A DNA stretch of 64,000 bases. Origin: Methanocella arvoryzae MRE50 (GTDB lineage Archaea; Halobacteriota; Methanocellia; Methanocellales; Methanocellaceae). The notes under the pieces are model-generated. The model was not told the origin of the DNA and did no database searches. It saw only the letters and a program-made list of their open reading frames with translations. Positions 1-8,757 of the stretch are shown here, one piece after another (position 1 is the first letter of the stretch; the number at the start of each line of letters is the position of its first letter). The stretch lies in assembly GCF_000063445.1 (NCBI RefSeq), contig NC_009464.1:868001-932000 (forward strand), read 5' to 3'. A program made the translations under genes and the position numbers.

Positions 1-408
1 TCCCTCAAAGAGATATCGGAAAAAGAGCTAACGGGGACTACCCTGTCCGAGGACGAGTACTGGCTCATCAAGAACATCGGCGGCACCCTCGAAAGCATCG
101 CCACCTTCTCGGCCGAAACCTCTGAAGCGATCGAGAGCGAGGCGGACAAGAAGATGGCCGTCGTGGCAGACGTCCACACCGACCCGAACACGGGCATGGT
201 GCTCGAAGAAGGGGTGGGCAAGCCATACGAGCTACTGGTCATCGTGCCGATCGAGGGTAAGCTGACGCTGGTGACTGGTGCATCGTTCAGCTATTATGAG
301 TTCAAGCACCCGATGAGCGATCGTCTGACAGATGAGGCGTGGCAGGCCATGCTGGCGGAGGGCAAGGCACCGGAACCGCCGGAGTGGACGAAGAGCTTTG
401 CAGGATGA
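1..408 (+). CDS. DUF3160 family protein, C-terminal fragment
   Basis: The frame is open from the first base of the window and ends with TGA at 406-408, so this is the last 135 residues of a longer protein. The visible part includes a segment reading KMAVVADVHTDPNTG followed by VLEEGVGKPYELLVIVP and an acidic, proline-containing tail. This resembles the end of DUF3160 proteins, a family of mostly secreted proteins in methanogens and some bacteria with no settled function. No membrane segment is visible in the fragment. The first 408 bases use codons like the neighbouring genes. The family call is from memory of the sequence style and is moderately sure; the start and signal peptide lie outside the window. 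Confidence 0.7.
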   Translation, partial: SLKEISEKELTGTTLSEDEYWLIKNIGGTLESIATFSAETSEAIESEADKKMAVVADVHTDPNTGMVLEEGVGKPYELLVIVPIEGKLTLVTGASFSYYEFKHPMSDRLTDEAWQAMLAEGKAPEPPEWTKSFAG

Positions 409-496
409 ATTATATTTTTCTTATTTCATCGTTTTTTAGGCATGCCTCGGTAGCCTGTCTTATGTTTGTACCCACAACCGTTGCGTTAGCAACCAC

Positions 497-508
497 TAAA
501 TATTTATG
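497..508 (+). promoter_or_regulatory. TATA-box promoter for the coiled-coil/smc genes
   Basis: An A/T element reading TAAATATTTATG lies about 30 bases ahead of the ATG at 533. This is the usual distance between an archaeal TATA box and a start of a short-leader or leaderless message. It probably drives the gene at 533 and, with no other clear promoter before it, smc. Confidence 0.5.
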
Positions 509-532
509 TTCTCCTAACTAATTCTGTCACTA

Positions 533-985
533 ATGGAAGGGGATATAAAGGATATTGTGCTGGCGCGGCTCGAGCGGCGCCTGAAGGATAAGGATGAGGA
601 GATCCGCTCGCTGAGGGAGCGCATTTTAAAGATGGAGTCGGAAGACCCCAATGACGTTAAGGCACTGGAGGCGAGAGTGACACGCCTGGAGTCAGAGTTG
701 ATGGAGACCCAGCTGGCGCTCTCTGAAACCCTGAAGAAAATGTGCAACGTTGAGGCGCTTCTATCAGAGCTGATGGAGAAGACCTCGGAAGACGACGGCG
801 TGATAGAGCTGTCGGACCCGGATCTGGTGCTGGACGGGCAGAAGAACCCGCATGGCCTGGAACTGTACGACAAGTATGTGGCAGCGAAAACAGACCCGGC
901 AAGCCTTATGAAGGAGATCGAAAAGGAGAACAAGGGCACTCCCGGAGACGCGCTGAGCTTCTTCAAGGTCTCTAGAAATACCTGA
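533..985 (+). CDS. Coiled-coil protein upstream of smc, function unknown
   Basis: A 150-residue protein. Residues 1 to about 85 are a nearly continuous run of charged heptads (LARLERRLKDKDEEIRSLRE and following), predicted to form a coiled coil. An acidic middle follows, then a mixed C-terminus (GLELYDKYVAAKTDPASL). No signal peptide or membrane segment is seen. It ends 22 bases before the smc start and is on the same strand, so it is probably cotranscribed with smc and could be an accessory of condensin or of chromosome handling. That role is inferred from position only. I do not recognise a named family. Confidence 0.75.
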   Translation: MEGDIKDIVLARLERRLKDKDEEIRSLRERILKMESEDPNDVKALEARVTRLESELMETQLALSETLKKMCNVEALLSELMEKTSEDDGVIELSDPDLVLDGQKNPHGLELYDKYVAAKTDPASLMKEIEKENKGTPGDALSFFKVSRNT

Positions 986-1007
986 GCGTCCCGTCGACGT
1001 GATTTTC

Positions 1008-4000
1008 ATGCACATCAAGGAGATCGAGCTGTCTAACTTTAAGTCATTTGCCAGAAAGGTCAAAGTGCCTTTCTACGATGACTTCACCACCATCTCGGGC
1101 CCCAACGGCTCGGGCAAGAGCAACATCATAGACAGCATTCTCTTTTGCCTCGGCCTCTCGAACTCCCGCACCATGAGGGCTGAGAAGCTCACTGATCTGA
1201 TTTACAGTGTGGACGGTAAGAGCCCGGGCACTGCAGAGGTCACGATCCGCTTCGATAACGTTGACAGGGAGTTGCCGATCGACCTGGACGAGATCACCGT
1301 CACGAGGAGAATCAAGTCCAGCGACAGCGGCTACTATAGCTATTACTATTTCAACGATAAGCCCAGCTCGCTCAACGAGATCCACGAGCAGCTGGCGAAG
1401 GCCAGAATTTCCCAGGACGGTTACAACGTAGTCCTCCAGGGCGACGTTACCAGAATCATCAGCATGAGCGACACCGAGCGGCGGAAGATCATCGACGAGA
1501 TCGCCGGCACCGCGGAGTTCGACGACAAGACAGACAAAGCGCTCTCAGAGCTGGAAGTGGTCAGGGAGCGGATCGAGCGGGTTAATATCATCATCGCAGA
1601 GGTCGAGGCCAGGCTTTCCCAGTTAAAGAGGGAGAGGGATCAGGCGCTGCTTTACCAGTCGTACAGGGACGAGAAGATCAAGAACGAGGGCTACCTGCTC
1701 TTATCGGAGCTGAAAGAGGCCCGGAAGTCGCTGGACTCGCTGCTGGAAGACCTGAGAGACAAGACCGCGAAGCGTGAAGCCATCATCGCCGAAGTTGAGG
1801 CAAAGGTGATCGCAGTCGACAAACTCAAGGCAGAGATCAGGGCCCTGAGCGAGGTCATTACCAGTAAGGGCGAGGGCGAGCAGATCAAGATCAGGAGAGA
1901 GATCGAAGAGGACCGGGCAGGCATCAAAGCGTGCACCAACATCATCGAGTTCTCTAAATCGGAGACGGTCAACCGGGAGAAGGAAAAGCAGAAACTGTTC
2001 CTGGAGATAGAGGCTTCGAATACCCAGATCGAAGCTCTCGGCGCCAGGGTGGCCGAAGAAGAGCAACGTAAGGCCAGCCTCGTCGGCGAGCTCAAGCACC
2101 AGAAAGCGGCTCTCGAAGAAGTCCACGGCAAAATCATGGTCATCGACTCCAGGTTCGAGGGCGTGAGAAGCAGGCTGTCAGAGATGAAGAACGCCCTCGA
2201 AGCTTCCAGGAATCAGCGCAACGAAAAGATCAGGGAGAAAGACCGTATTCTGGATGCAGCCAGGCGCAAGCAGGACGAGGAGATGGACGCTGAAGCGGCC
2301 ATTACCTCTGGCCGGAGCGAGATCGAGAGCCTCCGGGTGGAAGGCGGCAACATCGAGCGGGACATAAAAGAACTCCAGCGGCGGTCCCAGGCTCTGGTCT
2401 CCGACATCGCGGACATGGAGAGCGCCAGGGCCCGGGCGAAACAGGATCAGCTGGCGATCGAGTCGAAGCTCCGTAAATTACAGGAAGAGTACGCCAGGGC
2501 GGAAGGCCGGATCAAGGCATACGAAGAGTCGGACTACAGCCAGGCCGTCGAGACCATTTTGCAGGCCCGCAACACCAGGGAGCTGCCGGGCATCTACGGC
2601 ACTATCGCCGAGCTGGGTAAAGTGGACGACAGCTACTCTACTGCGCTGGAAGTGGCCGCGGGCAACAGGCTGCAGAACATCGTGGTCGACAACGACGAGG
2701 ACGCATCCCGGTGCATCTACTACCTGAAAGACAGGCGAAAGGGCACTGCCACGTTTTTGCCGCTGAACAAGATGCGCCAGCGCCCGCCCATGCGGGATTT
2801 CAAGAACCAGCCCGGCGTCATCGACTACGCGATCAACCTGGTCGACTACAACCCGAAGTACGACGCGGCCTTCTGGTATGTGTTCGGGGACACCCTCGTG
2901 GTGGACAGCCTAGAGACCGCCCGCCGCATGATCGGCAGCGTCAGGATGGTCACGCTGGACGGGGATCTTGTGGAGAAGAGCGGCGCTATGACCGGCGGTT
3001 TCCGGCAGAAGTCGAAGCTCAAGTTCAAGGCTTCGGAAGAGGAGCGGATCAGGACTCTGGCGGAGCAGATCACGGTCGCCGAGTCGGAGAGGGACATGGC
3101 CATCTCTAAAGTGGAGTCGGTCGACGGCCATATCTACTCCTTAAAGAAGGACCGCTCTGAGCTGGAATCGCAGATCCAGAAGCTTTCGTCCCGCAGGGAC
3201 GAGATCGCCGCCCGCGCCGGCAGGCTGGAGATCACCATCAGGGAGAAGGAGGCTGCTATCGCCTCGCTCAGGGACGAGCGCCGCATGCTGCGGGACGACA
3301 TGATCCAGATCGAGGATGCGATCGCTAAGGCAGATGCTGACATCATATCATTATCATCAGAGACTGCTAAGCTGGAGGACGAGCTGAAAGGCTCGGAGAT
3401 CCCGAAGCTGACCGAAGAGGCCACCCGCATCGAAGAGGAAATGCGCCGCCTCGAAGACCGAATCAGAGACATAGAGAGCGGCATAGCCTCCACTAAAATG
3501 GAACAGGGCTTCGTCACCGCCCGGATTGAGGAGAACCGCAAGCGCCTGCAGGACATCGACGCCAACATAGTCGCCTTGCGGCAGAAGGTGACGGAGAACG
3601 AGGCCCAGATAGTCGTCCACCAGCAGAGGATGGCCGAGCTGGGAAAGCGGGAGAAAGAGATCGAGGCGGAGCTGGTCGGCCTCAAGAAGCAGCGGGACGA
3701 AATGTCGGAAGCCCTGACCAGAGCTGACCACGACCTGTACGACGCAAGACGCTCGCTGGAGAGAGTCACTGGCCTGCTGAACACGCTGGAGATCGCCCGG
3801 GACGAGAATATTGAGAAGATCCGGCGGATGGAAGCGACGGTACAGGAGCGGGGCGTCGTGCCTTCGGAAGACGTGCCGCCCATCGACAAAGTAAGGGCGA
3901 ACATCAGCCTGCTGGAGCGCAAGATGCAGGAGCTCGAGCCCGTCAACATGCTGGCAATTACGGAGTATGACTCGGTGGAAGCCCGCCTCAAAGAGACTAC

Positions 4001-4529
4001 GGAGAAGCGGGATATCCTCACCAGGGAGCGCCAGGACATCCTGGACAAGATCGAGCACTACAAGACCATGAAGAAAGAAGCCTTCATGACCACCTTCACT
4101 GCCATCGCCGACAACTTCAGAAACATTTTCCACGAGCTGTCGGACGGCGTGGGAGAGCTAGTCCTGGAGAACCCCGAAGACCCGTTCGCCGGAGGCCTCA
4201 CCATCCACGCGCAGCCCCACGGCAAAGCGCTGCAGCGCATGGAAGCCATGTCCGGAGGCGAGAAGAGTCTCACTGCATTAGCCTTCATCTTCTCCATCCA
4301 GAGGCACCGCCCGGCACCGTTCTATGCCTTCGACGAGGTCGACATGTTCCTCGACGGCGCTAATGCGGAACGGGTCGCCAGGATGATCAAGTCGCTGTCG
4401 AGCAATGCCCAGTTCATAGTGGTATCGCTGCGAAAGCCCATGATCGAATCGGCGAACAGGACTATTGGCATTGCCATGCAGGAGAATAACATTTCCAGCA
4501 TCACGGGTGTGAGACTCTATGGCAATTGA
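1008..4529 (+). CDS. smc: Chromosome segregation/condensin ATPase SMC
   Basis: SMC forms a dimer of long coiled-coil arms with ABC-type ATPase heads that entraps and organises chromosomal DNA together with ScpA and ScpB. The protein is about 1173 residues, the normal family length. The Walker A motif GPNGSGKSN lies at residues 31-39, the hinge at roughly 520-670 (LPGIYGTIAELG onward), the signature SGGEKSLTALAF near 1080 and the Walker B FYAFDEVDMFLD near 1105. Two long coiled coils separate these parts. A GTG at 999 is in frame, but GTGAT at 999-1003 looks like part of the Shine-Dalgarno sequence and the conserved start MHIKEIELSNFKSF fits the ATG at 1008. The 3' end overlaps scpA by 11 bases. 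Confidence 0.97.
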   Translation: MHIKEIELSNFKSFARKVKVPFYDDFTTISGPNGSGKSNIIDSILFCLGLSNSRTMRAEKLTDLIYSVDGKSPGTAEVTIRFDNVDRELPIDLDEITVTRRIKSSDSGYYSYYYFNDKPSSLNEIHEQLAKARISQDGYNVVLQGDVTRIISMSDTERRKIIDEIAGTAEFDDKTDKALSELEVVRERIERVNIIIAEVEARLSQLKRERDQALLYQSYRDEKIKNEGYLLLSELKEARKSLDSLLEDLRDKTAKREAIIAEVEAKVIAVDKLKAEIRALSEVITSKGEGEQIKIRREIEEDRAGIKACTNIIEFSKSETVNREKEKQKLFLEIEASNTQIEALGARVAEEEQRKASLVGELKHQKAALEEVHGKIMVIDSRFEGVRSRLSEMKNALEASRNQRNEKIREKDRILDAARRKQDEEMDAEAAITSGRSEIESLRVEGGNIERDIKELQRRSQALVSDIADMESARARAKQDQLAIESKLRKLQEEYARAEGRIKAYEESDYSQAVETILQARNTRELPGIYGTIAELGKVDDSYSTALEVAAGNRLQNIVVDNDEDASRCIYYLKDRRKGTATFLPLNKMRQRPPMRDFKNQPGVIDYAINLVDYNPKYDAAFWYVFGDTLVVDSLETARRMIGSVRMVTLDGDLVEKSGAMTGGFRQKSKLKFKASEEERIRTLAEQITVAESERDMAISKVESVDGHIYSLKKDRSELESQIQKLSSRRDEIAARAGRLEITIREKEAAIASLRDERRMLRDDMIQIEDAIAKADADIISLSSETAKLEDELKGSEIPKLTEEATRIEEEMRRLEDRIRDIESGIASTKMEQGFVTARIEENRKRLQDIDANIVALRQKVTENEAQIVVHQQRMAELGKREKEIEAELVGLKKQRDEMSEALTRADHDLYDARRSLERVTGLLNTLEIARDENIEKIRRMEATVQERGVVPSEDVPPIDKVRANISLLERKMQELEPVNMLAITEYDSVEARLKETTEKRDILTRERQDILDKIEHYKTMKKEAFMTTFTAIADNFRNIFHELSDGVGELVLENPEDPFAGGLTIHAQPHGKALQRMEAMSGGEKSLTALAFIFSIQRHRPAPFYAFDEVDMFLDGANAERVARMIKSLSSNAQFIVVSLRKPMIESANRTIGIAMQENNISSITGVRLYGN

Positions 4530-5244
4530 AGCGCCTCCGGAGGCGTCACCGGGGGAAGCGCAACAGCAGCCCAGGCAGGAAGAGTCCGTCGAAATCCTGC
4601 TGGAGATGGCCCGCAACAACGAAATCGACCCCTGGAACATCGACATCATAGACATCACCGACAAATTCCTCCGCAAGATCGAGGAGCGTGAGCGGATCGA
4701 CCTGCGAGTCTCGGCGAGGACGCTGCTATACGCATCGATCTTGCTGCGGATGAAGTCTGACGTACTGGTGAACGCTCCGCCACCGGAGGACGAGTACATC
4801 GAGGAAGACCCGGGCTTCGACATCGACCCGGAGGAGTTCCCGGTGCTGGAGCCCAGGCTGAGGCACGTGGCTGCAAGGCCTGTCACCCTGCAGGAACTGA
4901 TCGAGGAATTAAAGAGGGCTGCGGCAACTAAGGACATCAACATGGCCCGGCAGGCCCGCAGGGTGGAAAAGCCCCAGCGGAAGACGCTGGAGGAAGTGCT
5001 GGGCATCGCCCACGAGGAGGACATCGAGAAGAGCATCATGGACATGATCAAGGTGCTCGACGCCGAATTTAATTACAGGGAATTCGTCACCCTCAGCGAA
5101 TTAATTAAAGAGCAGACCCCGCACGGCATCATCAACGTGTACCTGCCACTATTGTTCCTGGCCACCAGAAAGTACGTTACGCTCACCCAGGAAGTGCTGT
5201 TCGAAGAGATATTCATCAGGAGAGGGGAGAAGCTTGGTAGATGA
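4519..5244 (+). CDS. scpA: Condensin kleisin subunit ScpA
   Basis: ScpA is the kleisin that bridges the two SMC heads and binds ScpB. This protein has 241 residues. The N-terminal part carries the kleisin hallmark LLEMARNNEIDPWNIDIIDI, which contacts the SMC neck, followed by LRVSARTLLYASILLRMKSD. The middle is acidic and proline-rich. The C-terminus (residues 180-241) looks like the winged helix that contacts the other SMC head. The ATG at 4519 lies inside the end of smc (11-base overlap) and the gene overlaps scpB by 11 bases, indicating coupled translation of the three condensin parts. The extra 20 N-terminal residues (APPEASPGEAQQQ) are low-complexity. Confidence 0.95.
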   Translation: MAIEAPPEASPGEAQQQPRQEESVEILLEMARNNEIDPWNIDIIDITDKFLRKIEERERIDLRVSARTLLYASILLRMKSDVLVNAPPPEDEYIEEDPGFDIDPEEFPVLEPRLRHVAARPVTLQELIEELKRAAATKDINMARQARRVEKPQRKTLEEVLGIAHEEDIEKSIMDMIKVLDAEFNYREFVTLSELIKEQTPHGIINVYLPLLFLATRKYVTLTQEVLFEEIFIRRGEKLGR

Positions 5245-5827
5245 GAAAAACCTGCTGGAAGCCGCCCTGTTCGCCGCAGGCGGCCCTATTACAGACGCCC
5301 AGCTAAAGGCGCTGATCAACCGCTCGAGCGCTTACGTGGCGCAGATCATGGACCAGCTGATCGACGAATATAGGTCCAGAGGCTCCCCGCTGGAGATCAT
5401 CCGCCTCGACGGCAAGTACGTCATGCAGCTCAAGCCGGAATACTCGAGCAAAGTCATGAGCGTCTCCCCCAAAGAGCTCAGCCCCGGCGTGCTGCGGACA
5501 TTATCTATCATAGCTTATTACCAGCCCATTTTCCAGAACGAGCTCGTCAACATCAGAGGCCAGTCCGTCTACGACCATGTAGCCGTGCTGCTGGACAGGG
5601 GCCTGATAGAGAAGACCAAAGAAGGCCGTTCCTTCAAGATCACCACCACCCCGGCGTTCTGCGACTACTTCGGGCTCACCCACGGCGACGTGGAATCGAT
5701 CAAGAAGCAGATCCAGCAGAAGGCGAAACTAAAGAAGCAGACTCTGACCCAGTGGATGGAGTCGAACGTGCCGGAAGGCGATCCGTTCGGGGCAGTGAAG
5801 CTGCTGGTGCCGGTAGCGAAAGAATAA
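5234..5827 (+). CDS. scpB: Condensin subunit ScpB
   Basis: ScpB is a tandem winged-helix protein that dimerises and binds the ScpA linker. This one has 197 residues. Residues 5-60 (LLEAALFAAGGPITDAQLKA) form the first winged helix. The second contains LRTLSIIAYYQPIFQNELVN and IRGQSVYDHVAVLLDRGLIE, typical of the family. The C-terminal 40 residues are basic (KKQIQQKAKLKKQ). The start is a TTG at 5234 preceded by GGGGAGA; no ATG fits, and the conserved sequence begins directly after it. It overlaps scpA by 11 bases. It is the last gene of the smc-scpA-scpB cluster. Confidence 0.94.
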   Translation: MVDEKNLLEAALFAAGGPITDAQLKALINRSSAYVAQIMDQLIDEYRSRGSPLEIIRLDGKYVMQLKPEYSSKVMSVSPKELSPGVLRTLSIIAYYQPIFQNELVNIRGQSVYDHVAVLLDRGLIEKTKEGRSFKITTTPAFCDYFGLTHGDVESIKKQIQQKAKLKKQTLTQWMESNVPEGDPFGAVKLLVPVAKE

Positions 5828-5868
5828 ACAACTCTTTTCGGCCCGATCGACAGTTCACCAGAACCTAT

Positions 5869-5877
5869 TTTATATAC
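5869..5877 (+). promoter_or_regulatory. TATA-box promoter of mat
   Basis: TTTATATAC lies 31 bases before the mat ATG at 5908 in a gap of only 80 bases after scpB. It marks mat as a separate transcription unit with a short leader of roughly 10 bases. Confidence 0.65.
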
Positions 5878-5907
5878 ATTAGTCAAATAATAATTGAGGC
5901 ATTGTTC

Positions 5908-7017
5908 ATGATCATCAGGCACGCTCCCGCACCGTATAGTAAAGAGCCCTTTGAGATCGTCGAGCGTAAGGGGCTCGGCCACCCGGATACGATCTGCGAC
6001 GGCATCTCGGACGCCATATCCAGAGCCCTGTCGAAGTATTACCTAGATCACTTCGGCACGATCCTGCACCATAATGTGGACAAGGTGCTGCTGATCGGCG
6101 GCAGGTCGAAGCCGGTGCTCGGGGGAGGGGAGATCATCCGCCCGCTGAGTATCGTCCTCGGAGGAAGGGCTACGGACGAGTTTGAAGGAGCGAGGATACC
6201 TGTATACGATATCGCTACCAGAGCAACCGCAGAGTACCTTGAAGATACCATCAGGCACATCGAGGGATACTTTACCATAGAGCCCCGGCTGGGCAGCGGG
6301 TCGACCGAGCTGAGGAGCCTGGTAAAGAAGGCGGGAGCTAACGACACGTCCATGGGCGTAGGGTTTGCGCCGCTGAGCCACCTGGAGCAGGACGTCTTTG
6401 AGATAGAGCGGATAGCAAGAGAAACCCGGGGCTCCGGGGACGACGTGAAAGTCATGGGCATCCGCAAAGGCGAACGGGCACAATTCACTATAGCAGACGC
6501 CATCGTATCCAGGTACGCCGGAAGTATGGATGCCTACGAAGACATCAAGGCCAGCATCGCCGCCAGGGCTATCGCACACATCTCCGCCCGGTGGATCGAC
6601 TCTGCCGTCGCAGTCAACGCCGCCGACCACGGAGACAACATCTACCTCACCGTCACCGGCACCTCCGCCGAAATGGGCGACGACGGCGAAACAGGCAGGG
6701 GCAACCGCGCAAACGGCCTGATCACCCCCGGCCGGCCCATGACCCTCGAAGCCCATGCCGGCAAGAACCCCGTCAACCACGTCGGAAAGATCTACAATAT
6801 GATAGCGATCAAGGCAGCGGAAGACATAGTCAAGCTCGGGGCAGAAGACGCCTACGTCTACCTCGTCAGCAAAATCGGCGCCCCGCTGAACGAGCCCCAG
6901 ATCAAGGCTGTGACCATCCACGGCCAGGCGGATGAGAAGAAAATAGAGTATGCAGTCGACTACTGGCTCGAACAGATACCGGCGTTCGCGGAAGAGTTCA
7001 TTGCTGGAAAGTACTGA
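5908..7017 (+). CDS. mat: Archaeal S-adenosylmethionine synthetase
   Basis: Makes S-adenosylmethionine from methionine and ATP. The protein has 369 residues and belongs to the archaeal type, which is very divergent from bacterial MetK. Family hallmarks are [18 protein letters not shown] at residues 16-33, [18 protein letters not shown], the glycine-rich segment [15 protein letters not shown] and [16 protein letters not shown] in the last third. It is somewhat shorter than the usual 400 residues, mostly at the C-terminus. The frame extends upstream into scpB, but the conserved N-terminus and the TATA box at 5869 both point to the ATG at 5908. Confidence 0.94.
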   Translation: MIIRHAPAPYSKEPFEIVERKGLGHPDTICDGISDAISRALSKYYLDHFGTILHHNVDKVLLIGGRSKPVLGGGEIIRPLSIVLGGRATDEFEGARIPVYDIATRATAEYLEDTIRHIEGYFTIEPRLGSGSTELRSLVKKAGANDTSMGVGFAPLSHLEQDVFEIERIARETRGSGDDVKVMGIRKGERAQFTIADAIVSRYAGSMDAYEDIKASIAARAIAHISARWIDSAVAVNAADHGDNIYLTVTGTSAEMGDDGETGRGNRANGLITPGRPMTLEAHAGKNPVNHVGKIYNMIAIKAAEDIVKLGAEDAYVYLVSKIGAPLNEPQIKAVTIHGQADEKKIEYAVDYWLEQIPAFAEEFIAGKY

Positions 7018-7046
7018 TTAACCGCAGCGAACACCGAACACAAACA

Positions 7047-7226
7047 CGATTATTCACCACAGAGAGCTAGTAACCACAGAGGCACAGAGAAACACAGAGA
7101 CGCACAGAGATTTTTGATATAAGGATATACCGATGACCAATATTGAGTAAATCTCTGTGTAACTCTGTGAGCCTCTGTGCCTCCGTGGTAAACCGTTTCT
7201 CTGTAAGCCTCCGTAGTGAATAATCG
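7047..7226. repeat. Long imperfect palindrome built of CACAGAG words
   Basis: The outer 11 bases are a perfect inverted pair (CGATTATTCAC at 7047-7057, GTGAATAATCG at 7216-7226). Between them each arm holds spaced copies of words such as CCACAGAGG, GCACAGAG and ACACAGAG on the left and their complements on the right, with a central loop of about 40 bases. Arms align over about 70 bases with small insertions. The right end stops 8 bases from the stop codon of the radical SAM gene. It could fold into a long hairpin in RNA or a cruciform in DNA. No reading frame of interest lies in it. Confidence 0.85.
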
Positions 7227-7234
7227 CAGTTGTG

Positions 7235-8257
7235 TTAGCGCCCGTACTCACCGACGATAGGAATCTTTTCCCCGCAGGCCGGGCACTTTTTATCCGCTGG
7301 TATGGAGTACCGTATGATGTGGAACCCATAGCGCTCGATCAAAAGTTCGCCGCAGGCGGGGCACCAGGTGCTTTCGTACTTATGCCCCGGAGTGTTGCCG
7401 AGGTAGACATACTTGAGGCCTTCGGCTTTTGCGATGTCGTGGGCCTGCTCCAGTGTTTGCAGCGGTGTCGGCCTGACGTCGTCCATGTGGTACATGGGGT
7501 GGAAGCGGGTGAAATGAACGGGCGTATCCGGCCCGAGCTTATCGTTGACCCATTTCGAGAGGCTCCTGACCTCTTCGGGGCTGTCGTTCAGGCCGGGGAT
7601 GAGGAGTGTGACGACTTCGACATGCATGCCTGCTTCTCTGGCTATGACTGAGGACTCAAGTACCGGGGCCAGCCTGGCCTTGCAGGTTTTCCGGTAGAAG
7701 TCCTCGGTAAAGGCTTTGATGTCAACCCGGTAGGCGTCGAGCAGGCCTTTCATGACGTCCATGTGCTCCTCAGTAGCGTAGCCGTTAGTTACGTAGACGG
7801 TTTTGATGTCCCGGCTGTGGGCGATCTCAGCGCAGTCACGAGTGAATTCCACCCAGATGGAGGGCTCGTTATAAGTCCAGGAGATGGTCTTACACCGATC
7901 TCTGGCCGCGTTCTCGATGGCCTGCTCCGGTGAGATGTCGCTCGTGTATACGCGCTCTATGTCGGCCTGGGAGATGGTCCAGTTCTGGCAGTGCTCGCAA
8001 TGAAAGCTGCAGCCGACAGACCCCATGGAGTAGGAGTAGCTGCCTGGGTAAAAGTGATAAAGAGGCTTCTTTTCGATGGGGTCACTGGCCACCGAGGTGA
8101 CAGTGCCGTAAATCAGGCTGAAGATCTTGCCGTCTATGTTCTTGCGGGTCCGGCAGTTGCCGGACCGGCCAGGCGGGATCAGGCACCGGTATGAGCATAC
8201 GTTGCACCTCAGCTTGTTATCCCCCGCCTGTTCCCACAGGATAGCTTCTTTCAGCAT
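7235..8257 (-). CDS. amrS: AmmeMemoRadiSam-system radical SAM enzyme
   Basis: A 340-residue radical SAM protein. The cluster motif is C83-SFH-C87-EH-C90 (VGCSFHCEHCQNW), the CxxxCxxC that binds the SAM-cleaving 4Fe-4S cluster. An extra N-terminal cysteine set (C18, C21, C25, C35) and a C-terminal pair of CPACGE motifs look like metal-binding ribbons. This arrangement matches the AmrS family, which is often encoded with AMMECR1 and MEMO1 genes; neither partner is seen in this window. The substrate of the family is not settled. The gene stands alone, facing away from the gene at 8758. The motif QNWTISQ and the segment SWTYNEPSIWVEF are typical of the family. Confidence 0.9.
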   Translation of the reverse strand: MLKEAILWEQAGDNKLRCNVCSYRCLIPPGRSGNCRTRKNIDGKIFSLIYGTVTSVASDPIEKKPLYHFYPGSYSYSMGSVGCSFHCEHCQNWTISQADIERVYTSDISPEQAIENAARDRCKTISWTYNEPSIWVEFTRDCAEIAHSRDIKTVYVTNGYATEEHMDVMKGLLDAYRVDIKAFTEDFYRKTCKARLAPVLESSVIAREAGMHVEVVTLLIPGLNDSPEEVRSLSKWVNDKLGPDTPVHFTRFHPMYHMDDVRPTPLQTLEQAHDIAKAEGLKYVYLGNTPGHKYESTWCPACGELLIERYGFHIIRYSIPADKKCPACGEKIPIVGEYGR

Positions 8258-8757
8258 GGTAAGATCTCCCGCTCTTGAAACTTTATATGCTGCAAAATAT
8301 ATTAGGCTTTGTCATCGGGATGACATTAGAAAGTGGCGTATGCCACCACACTTTCGAAAGATGAAAACAGGTACTGCGGGCTGAGATCCTTTATACATAA
8401 TATATATTGTGCTGGGGGATGGTTGACGGATAATAGGATAGCATTTATATACTCGCTGCTAATAGTAGCTATTCGATAAGCTACCGGCTACATACGTGCG
8501 GATAGGAAAAGGAGGCATAAAAGCGCCTGCAAACGGCGTTTAAACGTCCCTGGCGCAAGGATGCCCGGCTGTTCGAGCGAGTAAAGCTATAAATAACATG
8601 CTGAAAAACATGCAAATGCTCGTCGCTCTACAGGGCATTTCCAGGCTAAAAAAGCCGTAATAATGCCTCGTATCGAAAACACCGTGGATATAACCGGTTA
8701 TACGATAAAATATTTGTAGATGTAAAAGCTTAATTCAGAAGGTCGGAAGGTCGAAGG
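8258..8757. other. 500-base intergenic region with two candidate promoters
   Basis: No supported reading frame. A TATA-like element (ATTTATATACT) near 8442-8452 is followed by a small hairpin (GTAGCT at 8465-8470, AGCTAC at 8479-8484) and several short self-complementary stretches up to about 8560. A second A/T element (GATAAAATATTTG) lies near 8704-8716, about 45 bases before the ATG at 8758. The first promoter would give either a leader of about 290 bases for the gene at 8758 or a separate small RNA. I see no match to a known riboswitch. Confidence 0.35.

Noticed and set aside
999-1007. GTG at 999 as the smc start
   Set aside because: GTGAT at 999-1003 serves better as the Shine-Dalgarno site of the ATG at 1008, where conserved sequence begins.
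3134-4133. Long antisense frames inside smc
   Set aside because: Ser/Arg-rich or Leu/Val/Asp-rich shadows of the coiled-coil codons; no domain seen.
6043-6921. A 292-codon minus-strand frame opposite mat
   Set aside because: Shadow frame with no motif; mat itself is unambiguous.
7047-7226. Insertion sequence
   Set aside because: No transposase frame and no target-site duplication visible; the structure is a simple palindrome.
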